Source of the DNA: Chitinophaga dinghuensis
GTDB lineage: Bacteria > Bacteroidota > Bacteroidia > Chitinophagales > Chitinophagaceae
NCBI RefSeq assembly: GCF_003259435.1
Contig: NZ_QLMA01000002.1
Coordinates: 186,001-250,000 of the forward strand
Direction: 5' to 3'
DNA: 64,000 nucleotides
Numbering within the stretch: the stretch's first letter is position 1; the number at the start of each line of letters is the position of its first letter. Under the pieces are notes generated by a model. That model ran no database searches, was not told the origin of the DNA, and saw nothing but the letters and a program-made list of their open reading frames with translations. This document shows, one piece after another, positions 62,622-64,000 of this stretch. The position numbers and the translations under genes are program-made.

Positions 62622-63755
62622 ATGTCCAAACTGCCTAACGTCGGCACTACCATATTCTCGGTGATGTCGGCGCTTGCCGCCGAACACAAGGCCATCAATC
62701 TGTCGCAGGGATTCCCTGATTTCGACTGCAGCGATGAACTGAAAGCAATGGTGAATGATGCCATGCAACAAGGGTATAACCAGTATGCTCCCATGCCGGG
62801 GCTGCCTGCACTGCGCAATGCCATCGCTGAAAAAGTAATGGCATTGTACGGACAACAGGTAGATCCTGAAACAGAGATTACGATCACGCCAGGAGGCACC
62901 TATGCGATCTATACTGCCATTGCAGCGTATATCCATCCGGGTGATGAGGTGATTATCTTCGAGCCTGCTTATGACAGTTATATTCCCAATGTATTGGTGA
63001 ATGGTGGAAAGCCGGTACGCATATCGTTGTCTTTCCCTGATTATCGTATTAACTGGCAGGAAGTTCGTAGCAAGATCACTCCGCGTACAAAGATGATCAT
63101 GATAAATACGCCGCATAATCCTACTGGCGCGATCTTACAGGAAGAGGATATTCTCGAACTGGAGAAATTGGTGGCAGAATTTGATTTGCTCGTATTATCA
63201 GATGAAGTATATGAACATCTGGTGTATGATGGGGCTCAGCATCTCAGCATATTAAAGTATCCGAATATTTTCAGGAATAGCTTTGTGACGTTTTCTTTTG
63301 GAAAAGTATTTCACAATACGGGATGGAAAATGGGCTATTGTATTGCTCCGAAACACCTGATGCAGGAGTACCGGAAAGTGCATCAGTATCTCTGCTTCTC
63401 GGTGAATACGCCTATGCAGCATGGATTAGCCAGGTTTTTGGCTACGCCGTCGCATTATCTGGAGCTGTCGTCCTTTTACCAGGAGAAAAGAGATTATTTC
63501 CTGGAGCTGATGCGCGATTCCAGGTTTACGCCGTTAGCCAGCAAGGGTAGTTATTTCCAACTGATGAAGTACGATCGTATTTCTGACGAAGGAGATAAAG
63601 CATTTGCCACACGCATCACCAAAGAGTTTGGTGTGGCATCTATTCCCGTATCTGCATTTTATGAGAATGGGAAAGATGATCATGTGGTGCGTTTTTGTTT
63701 TGCCAAGAAGAAAGAGACGCTGGAGCAAGCTGCAGCGCGACTTTCCCGCATATAA
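62622..63755 (+). CDS. PLP-dependent methionine aminotransferase-like enzyme
   Basis: A 377-residue class I/II aminotransferase, closest to the YbdL/methionine aminotransferase group. Landmarks are INLSQGFPDFD (about residues 22-32), the PLP-contact TPGGTYAIYTA (about 89-99), NTPHNPTGAIL (about 166-176), LSDEVYEHLVYDG (about 197-209) and the lysine that would bind PLP in SFGKVFHNTGWKMGY (about 225-239). The Arg-containing VVRFCFAKK end is the substrate carboxylate site. It is the third gene of the kdsD-manC unit, though its pathway is unrelated; possibly it serves methionine salvage. Confidence 0.9.
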   Translation: MSKLPNVGTTIFSVMSALAAEHKAINLSQGFPDFDCSDELKAMVNDAMQQGYNQYAPMPGLPALRNAIAEKVMALYGQQVDPETEITITPGGTYAIYTAIAAYIHPGDEVIIFEPAYDSYIPNVLVNGGKPVRISLSFPDYRINWQEVRSKITPRTKMIMINTPHNPTGAILQEEDILELEKLVAEFDLLVLSDEVYEHLVYDGAQHLSILKYPNIFRNSFVTFSFGKVFHNTGWKMGYCIAPKHLMQEYRKVHQYLCFSVNTPMQHGLARFLATPSHYLELSSFYQEKRDYFLELMRDSRFTPLASKGSYFQLMKYDRISDEGDKAFATRITKEFGVASIPVSAFYENGKDDHVVRFCFAKKKETLEQAAARLSRI

Positions 63756-63762
63756 AAAAAGT

Positions 63763-63835
63763 AGGAGGCTGTTAATAACCGCTCTATACAATCACCCCTA
63801 AAAAGATTGCGTCGGGCTGGTTATTAACGCCTCCT
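63763..63835 (+). other. Long stem-loop downstream of the operon
   Basis: AGGAGGCTGTTAATAACC (63763-63780) pairs with GGTTATTAACGCCTCCT (63819-63835): a 17-bp stem with one bulged T and a 38-nt loop. It has no T-run, so it is not a standard terminator. It may be a 3' stability element or a structured RNA; its role is unknown. Confidence 0.5.
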
Positions 63836-63877
63836 GTTATTGAACACAGACATTCCCTATATAAAAGGCGGCAGTTT

Positions 63878-64000
63878 TTATACCGCTACTGCCGGCGCGC
63901 TTTCCGTGATTCCTTCCAGCACCAGTGTGTGGTCCATGAAAGCGACAACGCCGGTTTCCACATCGTAGGATGCGCCGATGATGCCTATCTCTCCTTTAAG
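63878..64000 (-). CDS. Beta-carbonic anhydrase, 3' end only
   Basis: Forty codons plus a TAA, cut off by the right window edge. The reading frame on the minus strand gives GEIGIIGASYDVETGVVAFMDHTL, matching the C-terminal strand of beta-carbonic anhydrases that ends near IVGAYYDV(x)TG. These zinc enzymes interconvert CO2 and bicarbonate. The zinc-binding Cys and His lie outside the window, so activity cannot be judged. The family call rests on this single stretch and is therefore moderate. It is convergent with the aminotransferase gene. Confidence 0.6.
   Translation of the reverse strand, partial: LKGEIGIIGASYDVETGVVAFMDHTLVLEGITESAPAVAV

Noticed and set aside
63763-63835. Integron attC-like site
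   Set aside because: The arms lack the GTTRRRY/RYYYAAC core and there is no integrase or cassette array.

Overview
The window looks like chromosomal DNA of a Bacteroidota bacterium, most likely of the family Chitinophagaceae (Chitinophaga or a close relative). This rests on several things. There are TAnnTTTG-type -7 promoter boxes and almost no Shine-Dalgarno sequences. Many secreted proteins have signal peptides ending in Ala-Gln. A TamB gene is coupled to a lipoprotein version of TamA (TamL). Families typical of the phylum are present (DUF2480, DUF3472, PNGase F-like, GH10-like DUF187, Bacteroidota-type YbeY). The genus is inferred from protein resemblance, not from a search.

Layout. 1-9.7 kb: the 3' part of polA, an acetyltransferase, a secreted C1 peptidase, a YrdC/Sua5-type protein, mtgA, a pnuC-nadR-type NAD salvage pair, a PNGase F-like secreted amidase, an NifU-domain protein and mgsA. 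9.8-14.4 kb: an MscS channel, a GH10-like secreted hydrolase and an unknown secreted protein. 14.7-20.8 kb: gltB-gltD (glutamate synthase). 21-29.4 kb: an unknown secreted protein, then tamB-tamL. 29.4-37 kb: poxB, rlpA, a DUF3472 protein, corA, a DUF2480 protein and ppiD. 47-57 kb: an acidic protein, cls, two secreted glycosidases facing each other, a SUKH protein and small unknown genes. 57.2-64 kb: tRNA-Phe, a DUF3050 protein, recQ, the kdsD-manC-aminotransferase operon and the 3' end of a beta-carbonic anhydrase gene.

The outstanding part is 37-47 kb. Around nadA, feoA, ybeY and mnmG (gidA) lie long non-coding stretches with unusual structure. At 39.8-41.3 kb about 25 DnaA-box-like sites (TGTGRATAA and decayed versions) sit in one orientation at a period of 61-64 bp. 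They form a 124-bp dimeric repeat with an A/T tract in every unit. Just to the left is a second, unrelated family of inverted-repeat pairs built on GGCGCTGAGAATTGAAT. More DnaA boxes lie upstream of nadA. To the right are three parS palindromes (TGTTYCACGTGGAACA) and a 105-bp direct repeat flanking mnmG. Together these mark a probable chromosomal replication origin and partition region (oriC plus parS) with an architecture I do not recognise from other bacteria.

The rest is mainly housekeeping and envelope biology: replication and repair (polA, recQ), NAD metabolism (nadA, pnuC, nadR-type kinase), tRNA modification (mnmG, YrdC family), nitrogen assimilation, outer-membrane assembly (tamB/tamL, ppiD), cell wall (mtgA, rlpA), phospholipid synthesis (cls) and sugar-nucleotide supply (kdsD, manC). 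I see no rRNA genes, insertion sequences, prophage or CRISPR array.
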